Assembly: GCA_965153455.1 (NCBI GenBank)
Contig: OZ234493.1
Location: forward strand, 23,178,213 to 23,242,212
Source: Sphagnum compactum
Lineage: Eukaryota; Bryophyta; Sphagnopsida; Sphagnales
Reading direction: 5' to 3'
DNA length: 64,000 nt
Shown: piece by piece, positions 1 to 12,182 of the stretch
Numbering within the stretch: the first letter of the stretch is position 1
Layout: every line of letters starts with the position of its first letter
The notes under the pieces: model-generated
What the model was told of the DNA's origin: nothing
The model's input: only the letters and a program-made list of their open reading frames with translations
Database searches by the model: none
Made by a program: the position numbers and the translations under genes

Positions 1-1480
1 ATAAAGTTGTTAATGAGCATGGTTTGAAGCTCAACATTATATTACAATGATATTAATTTATTACATAAAAATAATGTTGTTTTTCTATTTGTCCATCCAT
101 GCCATCCAAACCTACTTCTTCCAAGCCTCAATGTTGCACTCCTTTCCTTTGCACACACACTTACATAGACATAAAAAAAACACATGCTAATTTACATTTT
201 CATATCTGTGTTATATATATTAAAATAATTAAATAACCATGTCTGATAAGCTTATCTACTTGATCTCTTTCCTTTACAATTTTGAGATCTAACATAAATA
301 ATGATGAACTATAAAAAAACCATATGAAATCATAGGGGAAAAAATAGGGGGAAAAGGGGGAAGGGAACCTTTTGTTCAAATTGGAACCTTGCCCTTGCCC
401 ACCACTTGTTTTGATGAAATCACTAATGGTTTTGTGCAATACATCAATGTTGTATCACTATCTTAAGGTGGTCACTCTTTGCATCAATTGCTTGCCCTTT
501 GCGTACTTGGGCATCTTAGACATAATCGTAAACAAGATAAATGCCAATATTTATCCTTATTTATTTATACCTATGATAAATTTTGGCAACTGATAAAAGG
601 TAAACTTATTTAATGAATCAACATTTTTCACTATGTTCAAAATTCCTTTGTAATTATCAGAGTGCAATGGGTGTTAGAAACTGCACAAAACCCCCGCAGG
701 GTATCGGAGTTGATACTTGCCGTTACTTAGACATCCGGTTATGATATATAATCATGGTTATTGAAAAATCAAAATGCCTGGTTATTACATAGTAACCATG
801 GTTCTCAGCTTTTTTAGAAGTCAGACGAGTCCCCGGAAAGCTTCCAGGTCTTTGATGGTTCTTTCATGACACCCGGTGGTTCTTTGAGAGTTTTTTTGAA
901 ATACACAGAACTGGTGGTGGTTTGGTTCCGACTTTTCAAATACCCAGACCCGACGGTTCTTTGGTTCTGAAATTTTTCAAATGCCTGCTGGAACAACGGT
1001 TCTTTTATTCTGATTTTTTTTTCAAATACGAGGAACCAACAAAAATCGAAGGACCACCTCACATTCGTAATTTATCAATGTTGGGCGGATATTAAAAATT
1101 GGCTGAAAATCGGGCAAAGTTTCAAGCCGGATTTTAGTTGAATACCTCCGAGTATTCCCGGGAGTCATACCCTGTTGGAAACCTGTTTATTGTTAGTGAG
1201 AGCCGGTCACTTGAAATCATGTCTTTACTTATTCATAATTGATACCCCATCAAAGTATGAAAAATATCAGGATCAGAGTTTTTAATTCGACCTAATATTT
1301 TGCTACATTCAATAATCATTTTAGGTGTTAAGTAAGATTATAAATTAGATCTGAAATAGTATAAATTTTTAAAACCAATATGTGAAAATTGTCTTTGAAT
1401 ATTGATGAGAGTCTGAAACGTGTGAGACCCAACACTTTGAATCCAGATGAAAATATTTTTCTCAAATTGTTGAAACCGTG
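1..1480. other. intergenic, AT-rich, no gene seen
   Basis: Only short open frames in AT-rich DNA are present, and none resembles a protein I know. The part from about 826 to 1060 is a dispersed repeat that recurs near 41.1 kb (listed separately). Confidence 0.6.
826..1060 (+). repeat. dispersed repeat, copy 1 (relative at 41.04-41.17 kb)
   Basis: Both copies hold the same order of short blocks: a CCCGG-like block, GGTTCTTTG, a T-run followed by GAAATA, then TTTTTCAAATACC. The copies are clearly diverged. No coding frame or terminal structure is visible, so the class is unknown. Confidence 0.5.
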
Positions 1481-1690
1481 CTCCAGTCTTTAGAAAAATA
1501 ATTTAAATTTTAAAAAAAAATTGGTCTTATAAACTCTTCTAAAACCTGGACCCAACGGGTCTTTTAAAAACCTGATAACCGCCCAGCGCTGGTAATTACG
1601 AAGCAAAAAAATCTCCAAATTGGGAAGTTCAGGAAATTGAAGAAGAGGTCCCCCAACGAGGTCCCAATTGGACGTCTCAAAGGACGGCAA

Positions 1691-1753
1691 AAACCCTAAC
1701 GGAAGCCCTAATAAGATGGGCTCTTTGTTTTCTTTCTCCCGTCTTCTGCCGCG
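1691..1753 (+). promoter_or_regulatory. ribosomal-protein-type core promoter (telo-box, GGGCT element, pyrimidine start)
   Basis: AAACCCTAA at 1691-1699 is a telo-box. It is followed by an ATGGGCTC element and then a pyrimidine-rich stretch at about 1731-1750 that looks like a TOP-type transcription start. This combination is typical of plant ribosomal protein genes, and it lies about 50-110 bases ahead of the ATG of the eL37 copy at 1804. The promoter therefore looks intact although the coding sequence is broken. Confidence 0.6.
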
Positions 1754-1803
1754 CGGTCGTGTGCGGAGCTTCCGGGAGCTCGCTCCTCCTACCTGAAGCA
1801 ACC

Positions 1804-3698
1804 ATGGTACGCTGATCTTTTGGTTCTGTTGCGCTTTACCATCCCCCTAGGAGCCTTTCTTGTGGAGCCCGAGTGAAGTTTGAGATATTCGCAGTTTTAT
1901 GTGCTTTTTTTGGCTGTTTTTGTGACAAAGCGTAATATAAATTGAAGGAACGGGATCGTTATTCGTCTTCTGGTATGATAGAAGCTTTCATCAGCTCAAG
2001 GAATGCAACTCGGAATCGTATTCCAGCAACATGTTTTGTTTGGGGCTCCTTGTTATCTTCAGTATTTCGGTCATCTTTGTAATATTCGGAGTTTGGAGGC
2101 GAAAATTGTTAGAATTTCTCTAACACTTTTTCCGCCTTGTCATGACTCTAAAGGTCCTATTGTCAGTGTGATAATAGTTCACGAAGGTAAGGATAGTCGT
2201 GGGGAGAGAGATTGTTTCGTAGATATCTAAAAATGTGCTGATTGGTTTTGTCACGAACTCCATGCTTTGATGAGAAAATTGATACCCTAGTTTGGAAACT
2301 CTACTGTTAATCTTCGTTTCAGGTTCCATGACCATTCCTTCAAGGATTCAGTTTCGATTGCATTGCTTTACATGAGCACACCTTTTGAAGTCAAGTTGTA
2401 CGACTGCTTTTTCACCTCTGTAAATCCTAGGTCTTTAGGTAGAGTTTCTTTGATTGACTTCTTTTTGCACCTGATAATTGCTGATGCTTATTATATTCCA
2501 TTCGGATCCAGTGGACTTACGCCTCTGGGATTTCTTGTCAGCATTTTACCTGACAACATGTTGAAATTGTCTCCTGGGTACAGGGTAAAGGGACAGGTAG
2601 TTTTGGCAAGCGGCGGAATAAGTCTCATACACTCTGCAGGCGCTATGGTCATTGCAGTTTCCACATCAAGAAAAGCCGGTGCTCAGCTTGTGCTTATCCT
2701 GCCACAAGAATTCGCTCCTGTAAGTCCCTGAATTTGATGCTTGGTGTCATTACTGAACTTTAGATGTTATAGTACCTGGTCACTACCATGTATGTTCCTG
2801 TTGAAGGTCACTGAGCATTGTGTGACTGTTGCTGCTCTTGAAACTGTTCCCCTTTGTTTTTCCCTGGTTTGTATTCTCCTCCTTTTCTCCCCTTTGGTGG
2901 TATATTGTTCGATCCAAAATCTCTGCCCCCCACCATCTCTCAATTCACATTGACTTACAACATAAGTATGGAGAAGTTCACAATTAATATGAACATTTAA
3001 TTTGTTGAACTCTGAAAGAATCAGAAGGTTGTGAATGCTGTGAAGAGCACATTAATGAGTATTCTGTGAAAGGAAATGTTTTGATTTGGCTAAGGTAGAC
3101 ATTTCTAGAACCATTTGTCTGCTTGCCCTGATCTTTCCTGAGGAATCATATACTGCCCATGATGTTTGTGGAGGGCTGTCACCCATCCCCTGTGGGTGTT
3201 ACACAGAATCTAGTAGTTCATTGTGTTGAGCAAACCTCTTTGTAATTGATAGAAGTATGCTGTCTGCATCTTGACAGAATTGTTACATTTGTGAAGCACT
3301 TTCTGGATGTAGTGGTTTTCACTTAGGTTCTCTCTTTTTTTTTTGCCTTTGAGCAGACAACTGAAGTGTGAAGGCCATCCAGAGGAAGACAACAGGAACT
3401 GGTCGCATGTGGCATCTGCGTGACTTGCCCCGCCGGTTCAAGGACAATTTCAGAGAAGGTATGTGGTTTAATATTGATAGAATACCCTGCTGTGCTTGCA
3501 GGTCATTTGGAAGTAATATCTGAGTAGGTAGTGCTTGCTGAGAAACTGTGTGTGCTTGTATTTCTTCCAATTTATTTGCTCTTCAGAGTGGTATACAATT
3601 AAGCAGTGTTTTGAAGCCAATATGCACCTGCACTGAGAAGTTTCTGTACTTTTTCAGGGTCTCAGGCACCACCAAAGGTCAAAGCAGCTGCCACTTAG
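1804..3698 (+). pseudogene. RPL37: 60S ribosomal protein L37 (eL37), intron-containing copy with premature stop
   Basis: Four exons read as eL37: ATG alone (1804-1806), 2584-2719, 3357-3458 and 3658-3698, all with GT-AG borders. The frame spans 93 residues plus stop, against about 95 in plant eL37. Exon 2 starts [17 protein letters not shown]; exon 3 contains [14 protein letters not shown] and [11 protein letters not shown]. An ATG-only first exon is common in ribosomal protein genes. Codon 49, Trp in the usual YNWSVKA stretch, is TGA. The zinc-ribbon Cys22 is Tyr, and the CGRRS stretch reads YGHCS. An Arg after TGTGRM is Trp. Most changes are G-to-A or C-to-T, several at former CpG. Introns were kept, so this is a DNA-level duplicate, not a retrocopy. 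It should not make functional eL37 unless the stop is a sequence error. Confidence 0.88.
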
Positions 3699-5477
3699 GC
3701 TTGCCCACTGGATTTTTTGAAGGCTAAGGTACTGGCTGTCCAGAACAGTTCTATATTTCAATTGGCCTATATCAACCATAATTTGTGTTTATTTATTGCT
3801 GGTGCAATTGTGTCTGCTGCTCTTGTTCCTTTGAGAGGTTGCACCTGGTGATCATGTGCACACACTATGATCATTTCATGAAGTTTTATACTTTCCCATT
3901 ATTTTACATAATGCAACTGGAAACAGTGTAATCACAGGGAAACTGCTGCTGAAAAAACTAGTCTTCTGTAACTAGTTTGTTGCCCTAATTGTAAGTAATA
4001 TAGTGGTGTGTGAAGGTAGATAGCAGATATGTTGGCCATCCAGTAATTCTCTCAGCCCACAAGGACTTTACACAGATCAAACCTGGCACTCATGAAATTT
4101 CCTGGCTACTTTTCTTTATGCTGTTGGGTTACCTATGGACCTTCAATCATTCCATTTCAATATCCATGCTTCAAGTTCCTTCCAATTTGTACACATTCCC
4201 ACCCTCTTGATTCTCAGCCTCATCAATCACCTCTTCTTCCTGTTAGTCATTGGCTGTGTTTGAGGATTGCTCCAAAATTGCCTCATCAGTTTTGTCTTGT
4301 TCATCCTCAGATTCCAGTTTCTGGCCTGCAGAAATTAGCCACCTCAACCAACAGATTAAACTCTTTACAGAGTGCTGTTTTCTTGCATCATGAAGTGTAT
4401 TGGTTTAAGAATCACACACCTGACTTCCCACTGCTCATTATGTTGATTAACCAGGTGAACACCTTATGGTGGGCGGCAATGCTACAGTATTCTGCAGTAA
4501 GGTCTGAGTAGGTGGATTCAACAATTTTTTGAAAAACAAATCATCTTCAACAGACACTTTGGTCACTATCCTCAGTGTATGATCATTACCAGAAGATTAT
4601 GTCATAAAACTGGTCAAGAAAATGACAATCTCTGCCATCCGAGACCAGAATTTTCAAATGATGGGGCTCCATCTCCTACTGTTGTGGAAATTCTCTAGGT
4701 TTGCTGGACAAATTTGTGTGGAAGAATCATCAGTTGTCCACCTGGATTATGGTGACAGGTTCAACATACTGTTCTCACTTGTAGTTCTACACATATGCAC
4801 ATCCTCCAGCAGCAGCTTTTGATGACAAAAACAAACCCTATTTTAGAGCATGGACCAGGTGGCTGCAGACAGCATGTGATTTCTAAAGTCCTTGGAATCC
4901 ATTATCATTCTACATGGGCAACATAATTGCAATTAATGTGACCTCCATCACAAAGAGCTCAAGACACACACACATTGTCAGCACCATGTACTAGAAACCC
5001 AAAGGGCAATGTGACCAAAACAAGCACCCAGCAAGTTAAGGACCTCGAATTTCTTATATAAGAAAAATTAACTATTGTTTGATTACAGCCTTCAATAAAA
5101 AAGTTAGTACAAAACCCCCAAAAGTCTTTGTAAATAAACACATGGAAACCATCTCATTCTCATGTAGATTTCATTGCTGAAATTCACGGCACTAATATGG
5201 AAGTAAAATACCTACCTCTTACAATAGTTCAAATCCTTGCATGCTTGATCTAAAAGCTTGAAGACTGTGCCGTAGAATACATTGATCTTGGAGAAGAAAC
5301 ATAAGACCATGATTCCATGAGTGGTACCAGGCCACTATTCTTGACCATAAACACAGGATGGTCAAGCAGAAATTTAGAATCAAACAATTGAACCTGTGTG
5401 CCACATACAATATGGGGTCCCAAAAAGACCAAGGTGGGGGGGAGGGTATAGTGAAGGAAAAAGGTACCAGAGATAAA
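3699..5477. other. intergenic between the eL37 copy and the PLD 3' end
   Basis: No complete gene is recognised. The higher-coordinate end is probably the 3' untranslated region of the minus-strand PLD gene. At 4171-4323 the minus strand reads as a strongly acidic stretch (contains LESEDEQDKTDEAILEQ), interrupted by one TAA and closed by TGA. It may be a coding relic of unknown origin. Confidence 0.4.
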
Positions 5478-8400
5478 TCAAGATGTCAAGTCATCAGGGA
5501 GGTTTGGTTGATTAGTGCCCATGACACTGCCACCCACATCAGGAAATTTCTCATGTCCTGGAAGAGGCATCACCAATCCATCAACAGTCACTTGCAAAGG
5601 GTAGGGCATGAGATGGCCTTGCATGTCTGTCACCTCACTGGCTGTGTACTGCTGCCAGTTTGACTCAGCCAGGGCATTCACCCGGTGCACACACTCTGCA
5701 CTTTCTGGATCCTCAAAAGTTGGCTCCAATGTTCCAAAATGCTCTGCCCAGAGTGACATTCGGTACCCATAAACCTAACAAACACACACTCACACATATC
5801 AGGGATGTTGTGGGTTAATATTCACTTCCATTCCATCACATCAGAAGTTTCTTTAAGACCTCCAAGATAGGGATAAACTTTCTGATAAGTCAAGAACCCC
5901 CAACCAAAAGCACTCACCTGCCCACGGGGTGGTGCATGCTTAAAACTCCATGTATGATAGGGTTGATAAGCCCCCATGGCAATCTCAGTGTCCCGAGACC
6001 CATCCATTGACCTTTGATTTATGTTTGCAGAGCCCACTATCACAAACTCATCATCCACTATCATCCCCTTTGCATGAACATATATCATGAACCGTCTGTT
6101 CTTCTGGGCATGCCACTGAAAACAGACATCATAACAGAAGAGTCAGGGGAGAAGCTTTCAGTAAGTGCCAAGCTCTAGCTTAACCATAGAACTCTCACCT
6201 AAGATTCCATAATCTTTGACCAAAGACAACTAAATATGAATGAGAAATGTCCCTGAGAACGGGAAGGCGAAGGCCAAAACTTGAATTAATCTTACATGTT
6301 TTGAGTTCGGTTCTGGCTTCCGTAATGGTTCAGGCTCAAAAGACTTTTTCACCTCTCGATTCCCAAGACAGTAGAAATTCAAATAATCCCGAGGGTGCCG
6401 TTGACCAGTCAGACCACAATCCCTCAATGCTTCCGCAATCAACTTGTACATCATCTTCATTGTTTGTGACTATGTCCAACAACACCAAACAAACATGCAG
6501 ATCAATCTAGAGTACATACTGACTCTTTATGCAATGTAGCAAGTGAACCATGCAGGGCTTTGGCACTGTAGACTCTGATTGGAGATTTTGCTAGTGCAGG
6601 CTGAACAGCTGCTTAGTGTGATTGGTTCAAGAAGTCAGTGAGATGGCAAAAGAATTTTACCTGAAAGTAGAGGATTTCTTGTACTGCTGCACTCTCAGGT
6701 ACACCTTCTGGCCACATAGGCACCACAACATACACAGCAAACATCTGACCAGCTCGTATCTTGCTGCAAATCTTCAAAGCGAGCTCCATTGGGATGAGGT
6801 GGTTTGCACCTAATCCACAAAACCCGAGCCAAAGACGAATTTTTCAACCACCCAAAAAATGTGACACCTGCTGTTCTCATTACCCTAAGACAGCTGCCTA
6901 AAATGCCAAAACTGCATGAAGCCCTCCACCCTCAAAAATAGAAGACAACAGAAGTATGTGAGATAAAAATCTGAAAACATGATTTGCTTTGTTGGAATAA
7001 ATACCAGCTTTGTCATAGTCAGGCCAGTTGTAAGAAGACCCAAGGAAGTATTGGTTTTCAATGTATATGAAGTGCTGGGCAGAGCGAATGGCCTTGATGT
7101 ATGCCATTTGAATGCTTACATCAATAGCAACACTTTTCCCCCATACGAGATGCTGCTCCCAAAAACAGACGTCACACGGGTATTCAAAATCAAATCTGTG
7201 CAACACAGCAATATCTGGTTTCCAAGTCCCCTACTATTGGTAATACATTCAAATCTGCCAATTTTCTCCATGTAATGACATCCCCTCTGGCTCTGGACAA
7301 CATGACATGGCCTTACCTGCTGTTGCACCTCTTCAGCAATCTTTGGGAAGCCTTTCACTGATCCAGAATCAATCGAGCGGAAGACCTGCACCAGGCTCCC
7401 AAAGTAAAAACTCTGATTGTCAGAAGCTGCTCTATGACTGATCGCATGAAAGCCCAAAAGAGTTTGGAAGCATCCAAATAGAATTTTGATACACCATGAC
7501 ATTAACAGACAGCCTTTCAACTTGAGCTGCACATATCCACTTTTTACTGAGGAGAAATGATGACTCTAAAGATAGAAGGTCTGTGATTCCTTGAATTTGA
7601 AGGAAACAATGAGCCAGTGACCTCCTCACAAATTCTGCAGCATTGGGTTGCTTGTATTCTTTTAAATAGAAAGTAATTGGCAATAATCTTTTCATGTTGT
7701 GATGTTGCACAAGGGAACTTTAAAGTTGAAAATGTAAGAGTGGACAATTCACCTGAACATGCCAAGTCTCAGGATCATTGTCCTTAGTCACATTTAGGGA
7801 TGGGTCCCCATCGGGTGGGGCTTGATTTGAAGGAGATAGGATCCTTGGAATGCGGTTGATATCAAGGAGCTCATCATCATGTCGGTAGGTGGCCTTTCTC
7901 CATCGCTGCTCAAAGTTGGTGAGGACATCATATGCAGCATGACCATCAATCCTGCAGTGCCAATCATGCCATGGTTCTCTTGGCCCTCCCCCCTCTGCCC
8001 CAGTCTGTTACACCAGATTCTCTGTTAACTTCCTCCAATTTTCCTTTTTTCCATTAATCAAATTATATGCAGCATCAGCATACATGCAGAAACTCCCAGG
8101 AACTTGCTTTGACAAGTGCAGAATGAGACATGGGCCAACCCAAATCTTGCAGACATGTTGAACATTGTTGTTCTTGATCTTGTGAATCAACAAAAGCCAA
8201 AACTCACCGTAAAGCTCTTGTTGCGAAAATCACCCTTATGCTCATTTTGAAGACTAGAAAAGAGAAGGTGGGAGGGTGTGTCCCATCGCCCCCCTGTAAG
8301 ATCGAGGCCACCGATGAAAGAGGTAAGCTTCCGCATGTTGCTTGGGCCATCTGTGTCCACTATCACTACCTTTTGATGATGCGAATATAGTGTTCCAACC

Positions 8401-11003
8401 ACCTGGAGTCAACACATTACTTTAGTGATTAGGGCTTCTCCACAGATATTGCCAAAACCCAGTCCAGGTAGTGACCAAGTGTATTAAAAACCGGAACAGC
8501 ATAGTGCCAGGAAGACACATTTGAAAATTGTTTTGCCAATTTGAAACTCTTTAGATGGTTTTGAGAGTGCACCTTTTGCCTGACCCAGCTGACCTTGTCA
8601 TCAGCATAGCGTGGTGCCAGAATACAGCGCACCCCTGTGTTTTTGAAAAACTTCTTTGTTTCTTCGTCATGTGTGTTCATCACCCCATTCTGGAAACAGC
8701 GAACATGAAGTTGAGGAACTTAAAAAACCTTCACACCGTGAGCCTGGATATATTCCTTTAAACTTGTGATGACATCACAAAACGTAGAAAGACTATTCCA
8801 TGGTAAAGACACACAAACTTTCTAGATAGTAGCCAAAATCTAGCCTGAAAATAAATTTAAGCATGCAATGAGCTGACAAATAGTTGCAGAGCTACTAAGA
8901 ACATGAAGTCCAAAGGAGATCATTCATACTGTCTTAAGAAGACTGTAATCATTTGAAGTTCTGTCATCCCACTGTAACAGCAGAACACGGATGCCATCAG
9001 CGGACTTCTTCTTCAACAGTTCTCCCAATGTCAAATTCCCACCATCAGGGACTGGCCTGTTGTTGTCACGTACAAGCTTAATCTTGTCATAAATGGACCA
9101 CCCTGCTAGATATACCAAGTGATGTGCACCTGCAATGGCAGAACACATTTCCTCCCAACACCGATGCTGGTGATACTCAATACCACTTTCAAGCCAAATT
9201 CGTGGAAGTGTGCTGTCATAGATATGTGTGTCTTGGTAGAGAGTTAAGTCACATCCCTTTCGGAGGGGGAAATATGTGAAGGGGACCCCAAAAGAGTCTG
9301 GCCCTACCCCTTGTGTGTACAAGGGGACCTTTTCAACAGGCTGATAGGATACACGGAGGTGTAACTTTGCACCCGCATGACACAACTTGCCATTAGTATT
9401 TAGAACTTCAAACCAGTCATCAATGATGTCACCATCTAATAACTGCTCAACTGGAATCTTGACGTCCCCAATATGTTGTGAACCCAGCACATCCTGATCT
9501 TTGATTGTGAAGACCACCTCGTAAACATAATGTGCCACTGGGACTGAAAAATGTTCATTCCATTTGGGGTTTACATTGTTACTTATGACTCGAGTGCGTG
9601 CCACCCTGGCACCAGCAAGGACAACTATGACATAGGGGTCACTGGTGATCCCTGTCACATTTGCTGCAGCCTCTTTTGCTTTGGACTTTGCTCTTTGCAG
9701 TATGGATGGTAAACTGGATGTGGCTTGCCTAATCTTTTCAGAAAATATGTCCATGTTGGGCAGGTTTACAGCCTCATAGAGCACTACATCTAGAGTTCCA
9801 TGTAATAAGCAGCGCATGCTGGAGAAACCAGATCGCCTGGATGACATTGCCGTGCGTAGTGAGTCCGATTTTGTGGGGAGCATCCCTCCAGTAGGACCTG
9901 CAATATGCACATGAACATGCCTTTACTCAAAAGCATGAGAACAAAACCTCTGAGGTACTACTAGCATATTAAAAACCACACATTACCATATCAAACCATG
10001 AAGATTACAATGGGGATACCTGGATCATTGCTGTAGAGGGGTTGAGAACCATCAAACCGTTGGGACTGGAATGGCGCCTGTGGCCTTGGCATTACTTGCT
10101 CATTTTCAACAAAGGATGAAGCTGCTTACAATCCAAAGCCAACAAAGTCCCATGGGTTTTGCAGCTGTAGTCAGCTATACATGAATCTAAGAGACACCTC
10201 CAGACAGCTGGATCTTGTAACTAAAGCATGTGAAGTATTGAAAAATCTTTTGGTCCTAGCTCTCAGAGTCCAACATCTTTCATCTGGTGAGACAGATACA
10301 TTCATGGTTCAGAAGGTCAAATGATTGCAAACTTTGTGCTTGAGAATCAATTACTGTGTGGCTTGAGGCTGTGTCTGGAAGAGCAAATTTTACAGGTAGA
10401 GAAAGAAATTTGACCTGGTGATAGTCTAGGGTAAGCATCATAGCCCAAACTGTTGGAGCGGAAATCCTGTGCTGGAGCAGACTGACTGCCAATGTGAAAG
10501 CTTCCAAGGGATCCTCCAGTTCGTTGTAAATGTGGTGGCACACCAAACTGGCCTCCTAACCCTCCATCTTCATGAAACCTTGAGTTCCCAGATGGCAAGG
10601 GAGGATATGCCTGGGACTGTTGCATATAATAAGGAGATACGGGTTCAGTGACCTGGTTATAAGGATACCCTTGAAAATACAGGTTTGATGTGTTTTCCTG
10701 CGCATTCACCGGTGGATAAGGTGAAGAGTGCACATCTGGATACATTGAGCTTTCTGGAGATTGTCGAGGCTGATACCCTGCAGGGTTGTAAGAATGCACT
10801 TTAGGGTACAAAGATCCACTTTCAGATTCCCTTGCTGGTGGATACTGTGCCTCATTTGGTACAGGATAACCATAGACATTTTCGAAAAAAGAATTGGACC
10901 TCAAAGGAGGAGGGTAAGGAGGAGCTGGAGTTTGTGGTCCCCCAGGCCGCATTGGTTGATGCCCCCAGCTTCCTCCACCCCAATTTCCTGAATCTCCACT
11001 CAT
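5478..11003 (-). CDS. PLD: phospholipase D, C2 type, beta/gamma-like
   Basis: Hydrolyses phospholipids to phosphatidic acid at membranes. Twelve exons, all GT-AG and in frame: 11003-10415, 10121-10020, 9897-8930, 8689-8573, 8402-8208, 8004-7753, 7385-7317, 7152-7005, 6809-6661, 6469-6296, 6115-5918, 5774-5478. They give 1085 residues, close to plant PLD-beta. Residues 1 to about 240 are Pro/Tyr/Gln-rich and probably disordered, as in PLD-beta and -gamma. A C2 domain follows (about 263-425, with [18 protein letters not shown] and [11 protein letters not shown]), the usual Ca2+/lipid-binding module. Two HxKx4D catalytic motifs are intact: H601/K603/D608 (HHQKVVIVD) and H935/K937/D942 ([12 protein letters not shown]). 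[10 protein letters not shown] is present, and the C-terminus has FPDVGG. The start is the first ATG of the Pro-rich exon. No defect was seen, so it looks functional. Confidence 0.95.
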
Positions 11004-12099
11004 GCTTCACTCATGGGAAAGCTCGCCCACTCTTACACCCTCTCTGACAAATGCTGATAATAGAAGTCACAACCTCCACCCCCACTACATGGGGAGCCTG
11101 AGACAGAAACTCCCTGATGCCTTCCCAAGATATCGATGCAAATTCTTCCAGCAGCAAAACTCCAATATTTTTTTAAAAAATTCCGTCCACCTTCTGCAAC
11201 ACCAAGCACTTACAAATTGAAACCAAGACCTCCACACCAATAAAACAGTTCAAAGCACACAAACAGTACTGGACGATTGATTTCAGCTCCAGAAAGAAGC
11301 GGTCGGTCCTCAAACCCTAAACAGCATAAAGGAAAGCCCAATTGCGGAGCGCGCCCAGTTGTAATCAGTTGAGGCGATCACAACAGCCCACGCGAAGAAG
11401 AAGAAGAAGAAGAAAGAGAAAACGAAACAAGAAACCCAATTCCGCAGCAAGCCTACAGCCGATCAGTAAGGGATACTCTAAAAACACAGCGCAGAAACCA
11501 AACAAGGGAAAATATTACGCCTCCAGCATGAACGACTTTAACTCCGAAGAAAACACAAAAGTCTATGGAAACACAAACCCCCACCCCTGTTTCTGTTTGA
11601 AGATTGCGCGATCAAGCTGCGATCAAGCAAGCAGCTGTATACTTGAACTATTTTTCTTTGCGGCAGCAACAACAAACAAGCCAGATCAAGAGAAGTGTGA
11701 GCCAAAAAGAAAACCAACAGCAACAAAACTGGTTTGGTGACAACACGGAACAAAAGAGGAAAGGAAACGTGGAAAAAGCAAAAAGAAACAGAGTCGGCCT
11801 ATATCACCCAACATCTTCTTAGGCATCTTCTCCGACACGTCCATTGTTGATATCTTTTTGTTGACAATGCAACGACAACGACTAGGGCGACTACCAACTT
11901 CTCGTGCAACTTCCCAGCTGCAACAACTTGACCAACCTGCATTCACCGAGATGACGTCTTTTGCAGTCTTAGCAGCAGCAATAACGTGATGCCACAATCC
12001 TGTTAAGTTCCGGTGTTTCTTTGACTGGCGAATATTCGCCAAATTTGCACCTGAAAAATATGATTCCGACCTGCACAAAGGCATTTTTCATGACCCAAA
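11004..12099. other. PLD upstream region: likely promoter and 5' leader
   Basis: This is less AT-rich than the flanking repeats. On the minus strand the PLD gene would start here. TTTAGGGTTT (complement of 11311-11320) is telo-box-like and a GAA-repeat lies at about 11394-11414. Open frames on both strands are not recognisable proteins. GGCGAATATTCGCC at 12027-12040 is a perfect 14-bp palindrome. Confidence 0.4.
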
Positions 12100-12182
12100 T
12101 TCGCCAGCTTTTGAAGATTTTTTTTTGCAAATCGCCAAATTTTTATGATAAGTTCCAGTAGGTAGTCAAGAATATAGAAGGA
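12100..12182 (-). repeat. dispersed 'GCCAAAT/ACCTACTGG' repeat, copy 1
   Basis: On the minus strand it reads as TCCTTCT, then CTACCTACTGGAACTTATC, then AAAATTTGGCGATTTG. This matches 20.14-20.18 kb and, more loosely, 18.6 kb and 45.5-45.8 kb. It carries no coding content. Confidence 0.55.

Noticed and set aside
1490-1801. 103-codon minus-strand frame
   Set aside because: It covers the promoter and leader of the eL37 copy, with no recognisable domain.
2363-2731. 122-codon plus-strand frame
   Set aside because: It overlaps eL37 exon 2 in another frame. The real signal is the ribosomal protein frame.
4622-4860. Minus-strand similarity to an RPA-type OB fold (KILVSDGRD)
   Set aside because: Only a short phrase fits. 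Surrounding residues and order do not support replication protein A.
11686-12084. 132-codon minus-strand frame upstream of PLD
   Set aside because: No domain, no homology I recognise, and it lies in the likely PLD promoter and repeat zone.
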